Shown here: positions 59,318-64,000 of the stretch, in pieces
Numbering within the stretch: position 1 is the stretch's first letter
Layout: every line of letters begins with the position of its first letter
NCBI RefSeq assembly: GCF_004614195.1
Contig: NZ_SPUM01000047.1
Coordinates: 124,001 to 188,000 of the forward strand
DNA from: Massilia horti
GTDB taxonomy: Bacteria; Pseudomonadota; Gammaproteobacteria; Burkholderiales; Burkholderiaceae_D
DNA: 64,000 nucleotides
Reading direction: 5' to 3'
The notes under the pieces: model-generated
What the model was told of the DNA's origin: nothing
The model's database searches: none
Seen by the model: only the letters and a program-made list of their open reading frames with translations
Made by a program: the position numbers and the translations under genes

Positions 59318-59806
59318 TTATCCATCAACTAGCACACTGGTCACCTTGCCTGATTCGATATGCGCGGTGAAATAGTGGCCAGCAGGTTCGACAAAATAAT
59401 AGATGCACCATTCCCCGTTCGGCTCTCCGCCTGCCGGGATATCGATGCCATCAAGCACGAAAGCTTCCCGCCAGGAAGTTGGAAACGGCAGCTTGGTACA
59501 TTCGGCAAACACCGGCTCGAACGCCGGCTGGCATCGTTCGAACAGCGCGTCGATGTTGGCGAGGGCCTGTTTGCAAAAGGCCTCCTCCGACGGCTCCGGG
59601 CCTTCCTCCGTACCGCGCATGGCGACGCCGATCGGTTTCGGCTGTCCCGGCACGTCCAGCTCCGCCTCCCAATAGCATGCCTCGGGATCCCTGCTGCCGT
59701 AATAGGTCATCTCGCCAAAGTATGGATGGCTCTTGCGAACTTCCCATGTCCTGCCAGAAAGATCGCGGGTCAAAAACTCGAGGAGCGAGCGCAGGAAGAG
59801 TGACAT
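59318..59806 (-). CDS. conserved hypothetical protein
   Basis: 162 residues from ATG 59806, six bases after AGGAGGTG; the longest frame opens at 59830. The sequence MSLFLRSLLEFLTRDLSGRT is not a signal peptide. It contains ACYWEAELDVPGQPKPIGVAMRGTEEGPEPSEEAFCKQAL and GEWCIYYFVEPAGHYFTAHIESGKV, like cytoplasmic immunity/SMI-type unknowns with an alternating beta layout, but no family can be named. It precedes the SRAP gene by 8 bp and is probably co-transcribed. Confidence 0.65.
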   Translation of the reverse strand: MSLFLRSLLEFLTRDLSGRTWEVRKSHPYFGEMTYYGSRDPEACYWEAELDVPGQPKPIGVAMRGTEEGPEPSEEAFCKQALANIDALFERCQPAFEPVFAECTKLPFPTSWREAFVLDGIDIPAGGEPNGEWCIYYFVEPAGHYFTAHIESGKVTSVLVDG

Positions 59807-59920
59807 TTGGCACCTCCTAGCTGTTGGCACGAAATTTATTGCTGGTTACATCCTGCCATCGAAAAGTTGCAAATGCAACTGGGAGGCGGGAAGCAATCGC
59901 ATCCGTGACAACGTCTCGCT

Positions 59921-60415
59921 TTATTCAGACAGTTTGAACTTAAACTGTATCGAAACCCCTCCATACAGGCGGTCCTTGTAGCTCGGGACCACGCCGACAT
60001 TCACGCCAAAACGCTGGTATTCCCAGGTCGCAGTCGGAATCGCGGCCGGGAACCAGCCGCCACCCCGCATATGGGGATAGCCATTGAACATGGCAATGGA
60101 CGCACCCACGCGCACCGGGCCCATCGCATAAGGCTGCCATATGACGCCGGCATAGTTGGAATACTGGCGATTGCTGTTGTAAAAACGGCCGACGGTGGCC
60201 GACATGGTGCCTAAAAACTTGTACTCGCCGCCCAGGCCATGGTTTTCGCCGTTAAGGCCCTTGCCGCTGTCGAAGTGCGCGGTCAGAAAACCACTGTTGA
60301 CCCGGAATTCGCTCTGCGGCGCCGGATCGATCTTGTTGAACAGGGTCCCGGCATGCGCCGCTGTCGCAAAGGCGCACAGCAGCACTGCCGCCACCATTCG
60401 TCTTGAATGGCTCAA
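59921..60415 (-). CDS. small outer-membrane beta-barrel protein, function unknown
   Basis: 164 residues from TTG 60415, which overlaps the def stop (TTGA) and follows GGAGGGG. Signal peptide [16 protein letters not shown]. The mature part alternates hydrophobic and polar residues in strands ([74 protein letters not shown]), consistent with an eight-strand barrel. It resembles PagP/PagL-size barrels, but no catalytic residues are evident. An ATG at 60397 could also start it. Confidence 0.65.
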   Translation of the reverse strand: MSHSRRMVAAVLLCAFATAAHAGTLFNKIDPAPQSEFRVNSGFLTAHFDSGKGLNGENHGLGGEYKFLGTMSATVGRFYNSNRQYSNYAGVIWQPYAMGPVRVGASIAMFNGYPHMRGGGWFPAAIPTATWEYQRFGVNVGVVPSYKDRLYGGVSIQFKFKLSE

Positions 60416-60944
60416 TCATCCCCTCCGGATTCGAGGTCGGGGAACAAGATTTCGGTATAGCCGAAACGCGAAAAATCCTTGATCCGCGCGGGGTACAGGA
60501 CACCCAGCAGATGGTCGACCTCGTGCTGCACCACGCGCGCATGGAAGCCCTCCACCTGGCGGATGATCGGGTTGCCGAGCTGGTCAAAACCCTCATAGAG
60601 CAGCCTGGAGTAACGCGGCACGCTGCCACGCAGGCCCGGCACCGACAGGCAGCCTTCCCAGCCCTCTTCCATCTCATCCGAGAGCGGGCGCAGGGTCGGG
60701 TTGATCAGTACGGTCTCCGGCACCTCGGGCGCCTCCGGGTAGCGGGTGTTATGTTGAAAACCGAAGATCACCAGCTGCAGGTTCTCGCCGATCTGCGGTG
60801 CGGCCAGCCCCGCGCCGTTCACGGCGTGCATGGTCTCGAACATGTCGGCAATTAGCGCGTCGAGTGCGGGCGTGTTGAACTCCTGGACCGGCTCGGCCAC
60901 GCGCAGCAAGCGTGGGTCGCCCATCTTGAGAATCTCGCGTACGG

Positions 60945-60948
<4 letters not shown>
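60412..60948 (-). CDS. def: peptide deformylase
   Basis: 178 residues. Removes the formyl group from new proteins. Three motifs: GAGLAAPQI (46-54), EGCLSVPG with Cys100, and QHEVDHLLG with His142, Glu143 and His146. Not next to fmt, so it may be a second deformylase; here it follows galU in the ligA operon. It overlaps galU by four bases. Confidence 0.95.
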
Positions 60949-63919
<2,971 letters not shown>

Positions 63920-64000
63920 TCAGCTGAACAGGCGCAGCGCGCGGGTGGAGCCGGCCGGGATCTCGGCCGCTTCCATCTCCTGGTAAAACTCCTTGACCTG
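63920..64000 (-). CDS. zipA: cell division protein ZipA, C-terminal end only
   Basis: The last 26 codons are visible, reading QVKEFYQEMEAAEIPAGS, then TRALRLFS and stop. This fits the end of the FtsZ-binding domain of ZipA proteins, and zipA is the usual gene before ligA in this order. The rest lies beyond the window. Confidence 0.65.
   Translation of the reverse strand, partial: QVKEFYQEMEAAEIPAGSTRALRLFS

Overview
The window looks like a chromosomal segment of a high-GC betaproteobacterium, most likely order Burkholderiales and probably Oxalobacteraceae (Massilia/Telluria/Duganella-like). This is inferred from gene order (rpsB to rnhB envelope operon, zipA-ligA-galU-def, guaB-guaA, ppsA/ppsR), from the protein sequences, and from dispersed palindromic repeats. 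No tRNA, rRNA, CRISPR array or replication origin was seen.

Layout. 1-2030 (minus): a DUF692/MNIO enzyme, its DUF2063 partner and a metallo-beta-lactamase-fold hydrolase that runs off the left edge. 2415-3218: an orphan OmpR-type response regulator. 3225-6514: an eroded metal-response island with an anti-sigma remnant, an IS3 transposase remnant, a CzcE-like periplasmic protein, a 92-codon ORF apparently fused from remains of three genes, and an intact CusR/CusS-type two-component system. 6628-8183 (minus): a small integron-type cassette array with attC-like sites but no integrase. 8184-10085: gene-poor DNA holding a SieB-like membrane protein and a retropepsin-like remnant. 10231-24505: housekeeping genes (guaA, guaB, ratA-rnfH facing smpB, an MFS pump, signal peptidase I, nfeD-qmcA, ppsA facing ppsR). 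24654-25850: a REC-EAL protein with mutated key residues.

25904-41472 (minus) is a continuous run of 16 genes: rpsB-tsf-pyrH-frr-uppS-cdsA-dxr-rseP-bamA-skp-lpxD-fabZ-lpxA-lpxB-rnhB-trmH. It links translation, isoprenoid and phospholipid precursors, outer-membrane protein assembly and lipid A synthesis. rpsB has a clear sigma-70 promoter and a leader hairpin; three tandem hairpin repeats lie between pyrH and frr. map-glnD-rluF follow divergently.

46319-47740 carries three small low-complexity lipoproteins in a row. Then come a POT peptide permease, an acetyltransferase, an ArsB/NhaD-type carrier, an aminotransferase, and at 52706-53741 a second methionine aminopeptidase translationally coupled to a ParD-like antitoxin, with a perfect palindrome over its promoter. 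This cassette is the best candidate here for an undescribed system. Two secreted peptidases, an EamA exporter, a SRAP protein, two unknowns and the def-galU-ligA-zipA block complete the window.

Four copies of a GTAGGGTGCGCAC palindromic repeat and several other hairpin repeats lie between genes. Family assignments are from sequence motifs read by eye; no database search was possible.
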